A stretch of DNA of 14,879 bases from CAZNVB01 sp964651495 (GCA_964651495.1 CAZYWP010000078.1:1-14879), one strand, 5' to 3'. Shown: positions 1-7,910, numbered from the stretch's first letter. The notes: generated from the sequence alone by a model not told the origin. Program-made: numbers and translations.

Positions 1-35
1 CGTGGTGGAGACGCCCGGCGGCGGCGGGTATGGGA

Positions 36-180
36 AAGCTCGGGGTGAGTAGCTCGAAGTACGCTGATTCTCCCCAGCGAGGAGAATCAGCTCCGAACTC
101 ATCCTTCGCTCTTCTCTCCTGCGGAGAGAAACCGTGCCCGCTCAGTCTTCGACGGACTTCTCGCTACTCACCCCTCGCTT
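36..180. repeat. Nested palindromic element, about 145 bp, with 25-bp inverted arms and two internal hairpins
   Basis: The outer arms at 36-60 and 156-180 are inverted copies of each other with 21 of 25 positions matching, including a perfect 12-bp core (GGGGTGAGTAGC at 42-53 against GCTACTCACCCC at 163-174). Inside are two perfect hairpins. One has an 11-bp stem (63-73 with 81-91) and a 7-nt loop. The other has an 8-bp stem (112-119 with 123-130) and a 3-nt loop. The whole can fold as a multi-branched cruciform or RNA. It contains no meaningful ORF and ends 22 bp before the start codon of the MFS gene. This architecture is what a MITE-like or REP/BIME-like dispersed repeat looks like. A structured 5' leader for the transporter is the alternative. 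Copy number elsewhere in the genome is not visible here. Confidence 0.75.
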
Positions 181-202
181 TATTATGAGGAGTTTAAGGT
201 AG

Positions 203-1429
203 ATGGCGTGGCATAAATCAATTACGGCGGGGCAGAGGAAGGCGCTCGTCTCCGCCTCGCTCGGCTGGATGCTCGACAGCATGGACATCATGCTCTATGC
301 CATGGTCCTGGCCCACCTGATGAAGGAATTCGGGATGTCCACGGCCACGGCCGGGCTGATGGGGTCGTTGACGCTGCTGGCCTCGGCCGCTGGCGGAGTG
401 TTCTTCGGGATCATCGCTGACAGGTTTGGCCGGGTCAAGGCGCTGATGGGCAGCATCCTGATTTATTCCATTTTCACCGGAGCGTGCGGCCTCTCCCAGA
501 ACATCGCCCAATTGGCGGTCTTCCGCGTGCTGCTGGGACTCGGCATGGGCGGAGAGTGGGCAAGCGGCGCGGCCCTCGTCGCCGAGACCTGGCCGTCCGA
601 GCACCGGGGAAAAGCCATGGGAATCATGCAGAGCTCCTGGGCCGTCGGCTACGCGCTCGCCGCGGCGATCACGGCCGTGGTCCTGCCCAGGCTGGGCTGG
701 CGGGCCGTTTTTTTTGCCGGCGTGCTGCCCGCGCTCCTGACGCTCTGGATCCGAGGCCATGTCGAGGAGCCGGAGATCTGGAAGAAGAGCGCTGAAGAGA
801 GAGGGCGGCGGAAAGCCGGGTCGCGTCTGGCCGAAATCTTCCGGCCTCCTCTATTGAGAAATACTCTGGTCACGAGCCTGATGAACGCCGGGACGATGTT
901 CGCCTGGTGGGGGCTGTTTACCTGGATTCCCGCCTACCTTGGACTTTCTTTGGAGCAGGGCGGGATGGGATTGAGCGTGGTCAAGACATCCACCTGGATC
1001 ATTGTCATGCAAGTGGGAATGTGGCTCGGGTACATCAGTTTCGGGTTCATCTGCGACCGGGTCGGACGGAAAAAAACTTACATTGCCTATCTTTTCGCGG
1101 CGGCGGCTCTTGTTATTCTCTACAGCGGGACCCGAAGAGAAACGGCGCTCCTGCTTCTCGGCCCCTTTCTGGCCTTTTTCGGCACCGGCTACTTCTCCGG
1201 GTTCGGCGCCATTACGGCCGAGATCTTCCCGACGCGGATCCGCGCCTCGGCCCAGGGATTCACCTATAACATCGGGCGCGGCCTGAGCGCGCTGGCGCCA
1301 TTCACTATCGGCGCGCTGGCGAGGACTCACGGCCTGGCGCTGGCCTTTTACCTCACGGCGGCCTTTTTTGTCTTTTCCGCCTGCGTCGCCTTCGCCCTCC
1401 CCGAGACCAGGGGAAAACCCCTGGAGTAA
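203..1429 (+). CDS. MFS transporter, carboxylate/sugar-porter-like 12-TM permease
   Basis: This is a 408-aa inner-membrane secondary transporter of the major facilitator superfamily. Hydrophobic segments are spaced as expected for twelve helices in two six-helix halves, with a basic cytoplasmic loop near residues 190-220. The signature loop GxxxDRxGR occurs in both halves (GIIADRFGR at 69-77, GFICDRVGRK at 281-290), and FRVLLGLGMGGEW at 107-119 is typical of helix 4 in this group. The C-terminus, LPETRGKPLE, is the common PET-x-G ending. Helix 1 carries acidic residues (D25, D28 in GWMLDSMDIM), as in the aromatic-acid/carboxylate and sialate-type H+ symporters, so proton-coupled uptake of an organic acid or sugar acid is a reasonable guess. 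The substrate cannot be read from the sequence. The start is supported by GAGGAG at 187-192. The aldehyde dehydrogenase gene follows after 45 bp on the same strand and might oxidise a product of the imported compound. Confidence 0.93.
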   Translation: MAWHKSITAGQRKALVSASLGWMLDSMDIMLYAMVLAHLMKEFGMSTATAGLMGSLTLLASAAGGVFFGIIADRFGRVKALMGSILIYSIFTGACGLSQNIAQLAVFRVLLGLGMGGEWASGAALVAETWPSEHRGKAMGIMQSSWAVGYALAAAITAVVLPRLGWRAVFFAGVLPALLTLWIRGHVEEPEIWKKSAEERGRRKAGSRLAEIFRPPLLRNTLVTSLMNAGTMFAWWGLFTWIPAYLGLSLEQGGMGLSVVKTSTWIIVMQVGMWLGYISFGFICDRVGRKKTYIAYLFAAAALVILYSGTRRETALLLLGPFLAFFGTGYFSGFGAITAEIFPTRIRASAQGFTYNIGRGLSALAPFTIGALARTHGLALAFYLTAAFFVFSACVAFALPETRGKPLE

Positions 1430-1432
1430 TTT

Positions 1433-1462
1433 TTGACTTGGGCGTCGGGCTTGTGATATATC
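1433..1462 (+). promoter_or_regulatory. Candidate sigma-70 promoter of the aldehyde dehydrogenase gene
   Basis: TTGACT at 1433-1438 (5 of 6 to the -35 consensus) and TATATC at 1457-1462 (4 of 6 to the -10) are separated by 18 bp. Transcription would start near 1468-1470, only about 5-7 nt before the ATG at 1475. The messenger would therefore be almost leaderless, which fits the lack of any Shine-Dalgarno sequence there. Read-through from the upstream MFS gene remains possible. Confidence 0.5.
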
Positions 1463-1465
1463 ACA
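1452..1465. promoter_or_regulatory. Perfect 14-bp palindrome TGTGATATATCACA over the -10, likely operator
   Basis: The 14 bases equal their own reverse complement and cover the proposed -10 of the aldehyde dehydrogenase promoter, the classic place for a repressor. The TGTGA/TCACA half-sites recall CRP-family sites, but the central spacing is 4 bp instead of the usual 6, so a different dimeric regulator (for example GntR- or MarR-type) is as likely. No regulator gene is in the window. Confidence 0.5.
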
Positions 1466-1474
1466 GAGTCAATA

Positions 1475-3154
1475 ATGAGCGCCAAGCCCAGGGTCATCCT
1501 CCGTAGCAATCTCGACGGCCGCTTCATCATCGCCAATGAACGCTTTGTATCTCAGGAGAAAATCGCCGTCGAGAACCCCGCCACGCTGGAGCCGCTGGGT
1601 GAAGCCTTCCTGGCTTCTGCCGATGACTGCCGTAGAGCCATCGAGGCCGCCCGGGCCGCTTACCCGCTGTGGCGGGATATCAACCCGGAAGAAAAGAGGA
1701 AAATCTTTCTCCAGGCCAAGCACGTCCTTCTCCGCCGGGCGAACGAAACGGCTCGCCTGATTACCCTGGAGAAGGGAACCCCGCTGGCCGAATCGCTGAC
1801 CGTGGAAGTGCTTTCCATCCTGGAAGCTCTGGATCACTACGGCCGCAACCAAAAGCGATCCCTGGCTTCGAAAAAGGTCAGGCCCCATATGCCGCTCCTC
1901 GCCCATAAAAAGTGCCGCTATCTCTTCCAGCCGTTGGGGCCGTCGCTCGTCATCTCGCCCTGGAACTTCCCTTTCATGATTCCTTTCTTGGATGTCATCA
2001 GCGAGCTGACCGCCGGGAACACGGTCGTGCTCCGGCCTTCCACCTCAACTCCCTTCACCGCGTTGGCCATCGGAGAGATGATGATCGAGGCGGGACTTCC
2101 GCCCGGCGTGTTGAACATCGTCCCCTGCCGGGTCCTTCAGGCCGAGGAGATGATTGTCAACCCGGCCGTCCAGTCCATCGCTTTTACCGGCAGCGTCCCC
2201 ATCGGCAAACGAATCATGGAGCTGGCCAGCCGGAACCTGACCAACGTCGTCTTAGAGCTCGGGGGAAAGGACCCGATGATCGTCCTCCGGGATGCCGATG
2301 TGGAGCTGGCCGCCCGGGGAGCCGCCTGGGCCGCCTTCATGAACACCGGCCAGAGCTGCGCTTCCATCGAACGGGCTTACGTCGCCAGGGAGGTCGCTGA
2401 CGAATTTACCGGCCGGGTTGTCGAAATCACCCGGGCGCTCAAGATGGGGAATCCGATGGAGCCGGACGTGGACATCGGCCCGATGGAGAACATGGGCCAG
2501 CTCAAAGTCGTCGAAGAGCATATCCGGGAGGCGCGCGAGAAAGGAGCTGGGATTCTCTGCGGCGGGGCCAGGCTCGATGATCAGCCGGGGTATTTTTATC
2601 CGCCGACCGTGCTCGGGCGCGTCGATCATACGATGAAAATTATGACCGAAGAGACTTTTGGCCCCGTTCTCCCGATCATGGCGTTCAGCGATGTCGAGGA
2701 AGCCATCGCTCTGGCCAACGACAGCCATTATGGATTGACCGCCTCGGTCTGGACGAGAGACAAGAAGACGGCCTCCCGGATGGCCGAGCGGCTCGAGGCC
2801 GGCGGCGTCACCATCAACGACCACATGGTGACCTTCAACGAGCCCAAGGCGATCTGGGGCGGCATCAAGCAGACCGGGATGGGCCGGACGCACGGGCCCT
2901 ATGGGCTGCTCGAGATCATCAACATCAAATTCGTCTGCGCCGATTTTTCCAGGAAGAGAAGGAAGATTTGGTGGTACCCCTATGCTCCCTCGAAACTTCG
3001 GGTGTTGGAGAATTCGCTGACCCTGATGCATGGCCGGCGCTTTGGCGAAAGGGCTCGGGCCCTCTTTTCGCTCCTGCCCCGGATGAGCATGGTCAACGCC
3101 GCGACCCCTTTCCGCAGCCTTCTCCGCATCACCTCCCGCCTGTTCCGGAAATAA
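1475..3154 (+). CDS. Aldehyde dehydrogenase superfamily protein with C-terminal extension
   Basis: This 559-aa NAD(P)+-dependent aldehyde dehydrogenase oxidises an aldehyde (or semialdehyde) to the acid. The catalytic set is complete: N164 in SPWNFP (oxyanion hole), E261 in LELGGKDP (general base), C295 in NTGQSC (nucleophile) and E393/F395 in EETFGPV (coenzyme ribose). FTGSVPIGK at 237-245 is the Rossmann-fold turn. The usual coenzyme-binding Lys of the KPS/KPA motif is replaced by Arg (R187 in LRPSTSTP). Typical family members are about 480-500 aa. Here roughly 65 extra residues follow the core, beginning WWYPYAPSKLR (499-509) and ending in a basic amphipathic stretch rich in Arg, Leu and Phe, perhaps for membrane contact or oligomerisation. 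The substrate is unknown; succinate-semialdehyde-type and long-chain aldehyde enzymes are both conceivable. No in-frame alternative start exists near 1475, and there is no Shine-Dalgarno sequence. It runs convergent with kdpD, 72 bp apart. Confidence 0.93.
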   Translation: MSAKPRVILRSNLDGRFIIANERFVSQEKIAVENPATLEPLGEAFLASADDCRRAIEAARAAYPLWRDINPEEKRKIFLQAKHVLLRRANETARLITLEKGTPLAESLTVEVLSILEALDHYGRNQKRSLASKKVRPHMPLLAHKKCRYLFQPLGPSLVISPWNFPFMIPFLDVISELTAGNTVVLRPSTSTPFTALAIGEMMIEAGLPPGVLNIVPCRVLQAEEMIVNPAVQSIAFTGSVPIGKRIMELASRNLTNVVLELGGKDPMIVLRDADVELAARGAAWAAFMNTGQSCASIERAYVAREVADEFTGRVVEITRALKMGNPMEPDVDIGPMENMGQLKVVEEHIREAREKGAGILCGGARLDDQPGYFYPPTVLGRVDHTMKIMTEETFGPVLPIMAFSDVEEAIALANDSHYGLTASVWTRDKKTASRMAERLEAGGVTINDHMVTFNEPKAIWGGIKQTGMGRTHGPYGLLEIINIKFVCADFSRKRRKIWWYPYAPSKLRVLENSLTLMHGRRFGERARALFSLLPRMSMVNAATPFRSLLRITSRLFRK

Positions 3155-3209
3155 ATCCTGATTTCAATTTCATGGAGGGCGGCCTTGCGGACTCCTGTTG
3201 GCAGTCTCC

Positions 3210-3223
3210 ACCCCGACTGGGGT
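3210..3223. terminator. Small hairpin between convergent genes, weak terminator candidate
   Basis: ACCCC-GACT-GGGGT forms a perfect 5-bp GC-rich stem with a 4-nt loop in the 72-bp gap between the convergent aldehyde dehydrogenase and kdpD stop codons. It lies 4 bp beyond the kdpD stop. There is no T-run on either strand, so it is not a standard intrinsic terminator. It may only protect 3' ends or be chance. Confidence 0.2.
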
Positions 3224-3226
3224 CCT

Positions 3227-5251
3227 TCAGCCCAGCCGGGCCACGGAAACGGAGGCCAGGTTCATCAGCGCTCCGAGGAGCTGTCGCTGCTCGGGCAGCA
3301 TGTTCCTGACATCAAGGCGAAGGCCGACAACTCCTACCGTTGTTCCTTCCGCTTTGATGGGCTCGAAATAGGTGGCAATCCCGTAGAGAGTTTGCGTTCC
3401 TGAACCTGCGGGTTCGCCATTCTGAAAAACCCATCTGGCAACGCCGAGCTCCTCATTTGTCAGCTGGCTCTCCGGCCGGCTTTTTTCCCAAACGCGCGGC
3501 TCTCCATCAGAGGAGGGAAAAAGCACGAACGTCGGCTGGCTAAAGATTTTAGCCAGGAATCTGGCCATGACCTGGGCAATCTCATCGAGGAGGTCCACTT
3601 TGATCAAATGATAGGCATGGTCTTTAGCCAAAGCGCCGGTCCGCACTTCCGAAAGAAACTGCTCCACGGCGGGGAGCGAGAGCAAGTCTTTGCTCATCTC
3701 TTCGATCAAGGCCGACCTTTCCAGCCTGAATCTCAGCGCAGCGAACTGTCTTTTGTTGATCTTGATGAGCTGGCCGACCGCGATGGCGATCATGAAGAAG
3801 ACCAGGAGGTTGATGATTTCGTCGAGCCGGTTAATGCTGAGGCTGAACCGGGGTTCGGTGAAAAAGAAATCGTAAGCGAGGACGCTGAGGACTGCCGAAT
3901 AAAGAGAGAGCGCCGTTCCAAAAGCGAGACCGCTGGCCAGGACCGCGACGAGGTAAATGACGTCGAGGGACATGGGACTGATGAATTCCCGCAGGATGAG
4001 ATTGAGCAGGGTGATTCCAGCCACCAGCAAGCTGGAAACAAGATATTTTCGCCAACCGGTTCTTGAGGGAGCCCGCGATGGCCTGGCTTCCGTCTCCTTT
4101 TCTTCTGCCAGCGGCGTTACCAGGTAAAGGCTGAAACCGGTTTGGGCTTTGAGCATTTCAGATACGGGCGATTTCTTCCAAAATTTCAGCGGGTGATAGC
4201 CAAGGGGCTTTCCCAGGACGATGCGGGTAATGTTGTTTTGCCGAGCGAAACGGACGATTTCATCAGCCACGTTTGTTCCCGAGAGCGAAGATATTTTCGC
4301 CCCGAGCTCTTCGGCCAGGTTCAACGCTCCTGCCAGAAAAAGTTTTTCCTTCTGGGACAGCTCTCTGATTCCCGGAATGGTCACGGTGGCGACATAGAAT
4401 TCGGCTTTCGACTCCTCGGCCAACCGGTAGGCTGCGCGGATGAGCTGCTTGGCGTAAGGATTCGCCCCGATGGAGGCCAGCACTTTTTCCGAAGCGGGCC
4501 AGATCTTGGAAATGGCCCTCGCCTTCATGTAGCTGAGGAGCTCGCTGTCCATTTTTCTGGCCACCCGGAAGAGGGTGATCTCTCTCAGAGCGACGAGATT
4601 TCCGCGCTGAAAGAAATTCTGCATCGCCTTTTGGGCCTGATCCGGAATGTAGACTTTGCCTTCTCTCAAGCGCTCAAACAGCTCTTCTAAGGGGATATCG
4701 ATGATCTGGACCTCATCGGCATTGTCCAGCACTGTGTCGGGAATCGTTTCCTGGACACGGATGCCCGTGATTCGTTCAACAGTATCATTCAAGCTTTCCA
4801 AATGCTGGATGTTCACCGTCGTATAAACATCAATGCCGTTGTGCAAGAGATCCTCGACATCCTGATATCTTCTGGCGTGACGGGAGCCGGGCGCGTTAGT
4901 ATGGGCAAGCTCGTCGACAAGAACCGCTTTCGGCCGCCTGGCCAGGATTCCCTCCAGGTCAAGCTCGGTCAGGGTGATGGTTTTATACAGGACTTGTCGG
5001 CGGGGAAATATTTCCAGCCCCTCGAGGAGGACATCGGTTTCAGGACGACTGTGGGTTTCGACCAGTCCGACGATGACATCCTCGCCCCGGTTTTTCAGGG
5101 TATGGGCTTCCTTGAGCATGGCGTAAGTCTTCCCCACGCCAGGGGCATACCCCAGGAAAATCTTGAGCTTCCCTGAGGTACGCTCTTCTCGAGTGATTTC
5201 TTTGAGCAGGGCGTCCGGGCTTGGCCTTTCATCTTCGTAATTTTTACTCAT
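3227..5251 (-). CDS. kdpD: KdpD-like potassium/turgor sensor lacking the histidine kinase core
   Basis: This 674-aa protein carries the complete sensory part of KdpD. The N-terminal KdpD domain has an intact Walker A (GYAPGVGKT, 34-42) and Walker B (VLVDE, 110-114) followed by LAHTNAPGSRH. A universal-stress-protein-like domain lies at about 255-380. Four hydrophobic segments of the DUF4118 membrane unit lie at about 403-496. A linker helix and a GAF-like domain run to about 670. The protein then stops (ASVSVARLG-stop). Classical KdpD is about 890 aa and continues here with HisKA (H-box) and HATPase_c domains; neither is present, and the DNA beyond the stop is the opposite-strand aldehyde dehydrogenase gene. 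It therefore cannot autophosphorylate as KdpD does. The c-di-AMP motif described for Staphylococcus aureus KdpD (SxS then FTAxY) is not clearly kept; the equivalent stretch reads SIG and AEFYVATV. The start lies 3 bp after the kdpC stop, as last gene of the kdp operon. It may act with a separate kinase or directly on the pump. Confidence 0.9.
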   Translation of the reverse strand: MSKNYEDERPSPDALLKEITREERTSGKLKIFLGYAPGVGKTYAMLKEAHTLKNRGEDVIVGLVETHSRPETDVLLEGLEIFPRRQVLYKTITLTELDLEGILARRPKAVLVDELAHTNAPGSRHARRYQDVEDLLHNGIDVYTTVNIQHLESLNDTVERITGIRVQETIPDTVLDNADEVQIIDIPLEELFERLREGKVYIPDQAQKAMQNFFQRGNLVALREITLFRVARKMDSELLSYMKARAISKIWPASEKVLASIGANPYAKQLIRAAYRLAEESKAEFYVATVTIPGIRELSQKEKLFLAGALNLAEELGAKISSLSGTNVADEIVRFARQNNITRIVLGKPLGYHPLKFWKKSPVSEMLKAQTGFSLYLVTPLAEEKETEARPSRAPSRTGWRKYLVSSLLVAGITLLNLILREFISPMSLDVIYLVAVLASGLAFGTALSLYSAVLSVLAYDFFFTEPRFSLSINRLDEIINLLVFFMIAIAVGQLIKINKRQFAALRFRLERSALIEEMSKDLLSLPAVEQFLSEVRTGALAKDHAYHLIKVDLLDEIAQVMARFLAKIFSQPTFVLFPSSDGEPRVWEKSRPESQLTNEELGVARWVFQNGEPAGSGTQTLYGIATYFEPIKAEGTTVGVVGLRLDVRNMLPEQRQLLGALMNLASVSVARLG

Positions 5252-5254
5252 TGA

Positions 5255-5833
5255 TCACTGCTCTTTCGGCTTCCTGAGTTGATCGAGCTGGCGGTTGAGA
5301 ACGAGGACATTGACCCGCCACTCGCCGATGAACCCGAATAAAGGAGCTTCAACGTTCCTCAAGACGAGCTCTTCAAGTTCTTTTCTGTACAGGTTCCTAA
5401 GGCCGGCAATTCTCGGGACCTGCCAGAGCGCCGCCCCCAGACTGATATGGGGGTCGAGTCCGCTGGCCGACATACTGACGAGCTCGATGGGTATTTTCCC
5501 TTGACCCGCCTCGTTCTGGTCTTTTAATGCCCTGATCCGGTCTCGGTAGTTGGCAACCAGCTTGGCGCTCGTGGGCGCAAGGTTTGAGCCTCCGGAAGAA
5601 GATGGGTCGTAGGCGACGGCCGAGGGCCGGGGCTGGAAATACTGGGGCAGGGAAAATTCCTGGGCGACGAGCTCCGAACCGATGATTCTTTTCCCCTCTT
5701 CGATCAATGAGCCATTTGCCTGATGAGGGAAAACTGCCTGTCCGGCTAGGAAAATGATTATCGGATAGACGATCCCCAGCAGAACAAGGCACAAAGCAAG
5801 CAGCTTTGCCGAGATCAGCAAGTAAGTCTTCAT
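5255..5833 (-). CDS. kdpC: Potassium-transporting ATPase subunit KdpC
   Basis: KdpC (192 aa; E. coli 190 aa) is the single-span accessory subunit of the KdpFABC pump. It is thought to stabilise the complex and raise ATP affinity of KdpB. One N-terminal membrane helix (about residues 6-30) is followed by a periplasmic domain with the family blocks: GSLIEEGKRIIGSELVAQ, then FSLPQYFQPRPSA, YDPSSSGGSNLAPTS, and SASGLDPHISLGAALWQVPRIA. The gene starts 2 bp after the kdpB stop codon and ends 3 bp before kdpD, so translational coupling is expected. Nothing is missing or unusual. Confidence 0.97.
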   Translation of the reverse strand: MKTYLLISAKLLALCLVLLGIVYPIIIFLAGQAVFPHQANGSLIEEGKRIIGSELVAQEFSLPQYFQPRPSAVAYDPSSSGGSNLAPTSAKLVANYRDRIRALKDQNEAGQGKIPIELVSMSASGLDPHISLGAALWQVPRIAGLRNLYRKELEELVLRNVEAPLFGFIGEWRVNVLVLNRQLDQLRKPKEQ

Positions 5834-5835
5834 GG

Positions 5836-7896
5836 CTAATGGCCCAGCCCTGCGAGATGAACGATCAGGTCAATAATTTTTATTCCGATAAAGGGGAGAA
5901 CCACACCCCCGAGTCCATAAATGAATAGATTCCGACCGAGCAAAGACGAGGCGCTTTTGGGAACGTATTTTGCCCCCCTGAGCGCGAGAGGAATCAGGGC
6001 GGGAATGATGAGGGCGTTGAAGATGATCGCCGAGAGGATGGCGCTTTGGGGAGAGGCCAGCTTCATGACATTGAGGACCTGGAGGGCCGGAAAGAAGGGC
6101 ACAAAAAGAGCTGGAAGGATGGCGAAATACTTGGCGATGTCGTTGGCGATGCTGAAAGTCGTCAGCGTCCCTCTGGTGATGAGGATCTGCTTGCCGATCT
6201 CCACGACTTCGATGAGCTTAGTCGGGTTGGAATCCAGGTCCAGCATGTTTCCGGCCTCTCTGGCCGCCGACGTGCCGGTGTTCATGGCAATGCCGACGTC
6301 GGCCTGCGCCAAGGCCGGCGCGTCATTCGTTCCGTCACCGATCATGGCGACCATGTGTCCATCGGCTTGGTAGCGGCGAATGAGCGATAGCTTATCCTCC
6401 GGTTTCGCCTCGGATATGAAATCGGCCACTCCCGCCTCGGCGGCAATAGCGGCCGCCGTTGCCGGATTGTCGCCGGTGATCATCACGGATTTGATTCCCA
6501 TGTTGCGGAGTCTCTTGAGCCGTTCGCTGATGCCGCCCTTTAAAACGTCCTTGAGATGAATGACCCCCAGTATCTTATCATTCTCGGCAACGACCAATGG
6601 CGTCCCTCCGGTCTTGGCAATCTTTTCCACGCTGGCCAATGTTTGCCTGTCGATCTCCGCCTCAGGCTTGACCGTCTTGATGAAGGCCTGGATCGCGCCT
6701 GTCGCGCCTTTGCGGATCATTTTGCCGTCCAAGTCAATGCCGCTCAATCGATTTTGTGCCGTAAAGGCGATGAATTGAACCTTGTCCTTGGTTCCGAACT
6801 GATGTTCTCGAATGCCGAACCTCTGTTTGGCCAGGACGACGATGGAACGGCCCTCGGGGGTCTGATCGCTTAGAGAAGCAAGCTGTGACGCTTCGGCGAG
6901 CGTTCTTTCTTCTTGTCCCGCCGAGGGGATAAAGTCGACCGCATACCGATTGCCGAGCGTAATCGTTCCCGTCTTGTCCAGAAGAACAATGTCCACGTCG
7001 CCCGATGCTTCCACAGCCCGGCCGGAAAAGGCCAGCACGTTAATCTGAAGAAGCCGGTTCATGCCGGCGATGCCGATGGCCGAAAGGAGAGCGCCGATCG
7101 TCGTCGGAGCCAGGGCGACGAAAAGGGAAACAAGTTGAGTCACGGATGAAGTCCCCCCAAAAAATCTCAGGAACGGCTCGATAGTCGCGGTGGCAAAAAC
7201 AAAAATAAGCGTCAAGGAGATCAGGAGAATGTTGAGGGCAACCTCATTCGGCGTTTTACTGCGGATGGCGCCCTCGACGAGGGAGATCATCTTGTCAAGA
7301 AAGGATTCGCCGGGGTTGGCGCTGACTCTGACTATGACCCAGTCAGAGAGGACCTTGGTCCCGCCCGTGACGGCCGACCGGTCCCCCCCGGATTCCCTGA
7401 TGACAGGGGCAGATTCCCCGGTAACCGCCGATTCATCGACGAGCGAGACTCCGTCGATGACCTCTCCGTCTCCGGGAATCAGATCGCCGGTTTCGACCAG
7501 GACCAGGTCTCCTTTTTTCAATTGGGCAGCCGGGATAATGGAAACCGCTTTATTGTCCCCGGAAAGGAGCCTTTTCGCCATCAGGTTTTTCTTTAAGCTC
7601 CGGAGAGACTCGGATTGAGCTTTGCCGCGAACTTCGGCCAGCGCTTCGGCAAAATTAGCGAATAAGACGGTCAGCCACAGCCAAATGGCGATCTGCAGGT
7701 CAAATAAAATGGTCTGAGTATTCCTCTGGAACAGCCGGGTGAAAATGAGAAACGTGATCAGGGCCGCTCCGATTTCGACACAAAACATCACCGGGTTATG
7801 CCATTGGATTTTAGGGTGGAGTTTGCGGACGGCAGACTTCAGCGCTTCCGAGACGAATTCCCGCCGCCAGACGCTGAGCTTCGTTGGCTGAACCAT
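5836..7896 (-). CDS. kdpB: Potassium-transporting P-type ATPase catalytic subunit KdpB
   Basis: KdpB (686 aa) is the P-type ATPase that hydrolyses ATP to drive K+ import through KdpA. It shows the A-domain loop TGES (159-162), the phosphorylation motif DKTGTIT with acceptor D307, the nucleotide-binding region around KGATGA (396-401), ITGDN (473-477) and GDGTNDAPAL (520-529), plus about seven membrane helices. An open frame extends upstream to 8034 inside kdpA, but the start at 7896 (MVQPTKLSVW) is chosen. It lies 14 bp after the kdpA stop, has AAGGA about 11 nt upstream, and gives D307 and S162 exactly the residue numbers they have in E. coli KdpB. S162 is the serine whose phosphorylation shuts the E. 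coli pump off at high K+, so that control could exist here. The membrane motif FSIANDIAKYF (581-591) is conserved. Confidence 0.98.
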   Translation of the reverse strand: MVQPTKLSVWRREFVSEALKSAVRKLHPKIQWHNPVMFCVEIGAALITFLIFTRLFQRNTQTILFDLQIAIWLWLTVLFANFAEALAEVRGKAQSESLRSLKKNLMAKRLLSGDNKAVSIIPAAQLKKGDLVLVETGDLIPGDGEVIDGVSLVDESAVTGESAPVIRESGGDRSAVTGGTKVLSDWVIVRVSANPGESFLDKMISLVEGAIRSKTPNEVALNILLISLTLIFVFATATIEPFLRFFGGTSSVTQLVSLFVALAPTTIGALLSAIGIAGMNRLLQINVLAFSGRAVEASGDVDIVLLDKTGTITLGNRYAVDFIPSAGQEERTLAEASQLASLSDQTPEGRSIVVLAKQRFGIREHQFGTKDKVQFIAFTAQNRLSGIDLDGKMIRKGATGAIQAFIKTVKPEAEIDRQTLASVEKIAKTGGTPLVVAENDKILGVIHLKDVLKGGISERLKRLRNMGIKSVMITGDNPATAAAIAAEAGVADFISEAKPEDKLSLIRRYQADGHMVAMIGDGTNDAPALAQADVGIAMNTGTSAAREAGNMLDLDSNPTKLIEVVEIGKQILITRGTLTTFSIANDIAKYFAILPALFVPFFPALQVLNVMKLASPQSAILSAIIFNALIIPALIPLALRGAKYVPKSASSLLGRNLFIYGLGGVVLPFIGIKIIDLIVHLAGLGH

Positions 7897-7910
7897 GGCT
7901 CTCGAAGTCC

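Noticed and set aside
11..45. G-quadruplex from the GG and GGG runs
   Set aside because: Only short, unevenly spaced G runs; nothing beyond what a GC-rich sequence gives.
181..186. TATTAT as -10 of the MFS gene
   Set aside because: No acceptable -35 lies upstream, and a start about 7 nt later would remove the ribosome-binding site at 187-192.
1452..1465. Canonical CRP site
   Set aside because: Half-sites match, but the centre has 4 bp, not 6; only a generic operator is claimed.
3608..4690. Long open frames on the + strand opposite kdpD
   Set aside because: They are antisense shadows of a conserved gene, low in hydrophobic pattern and without family motifs.
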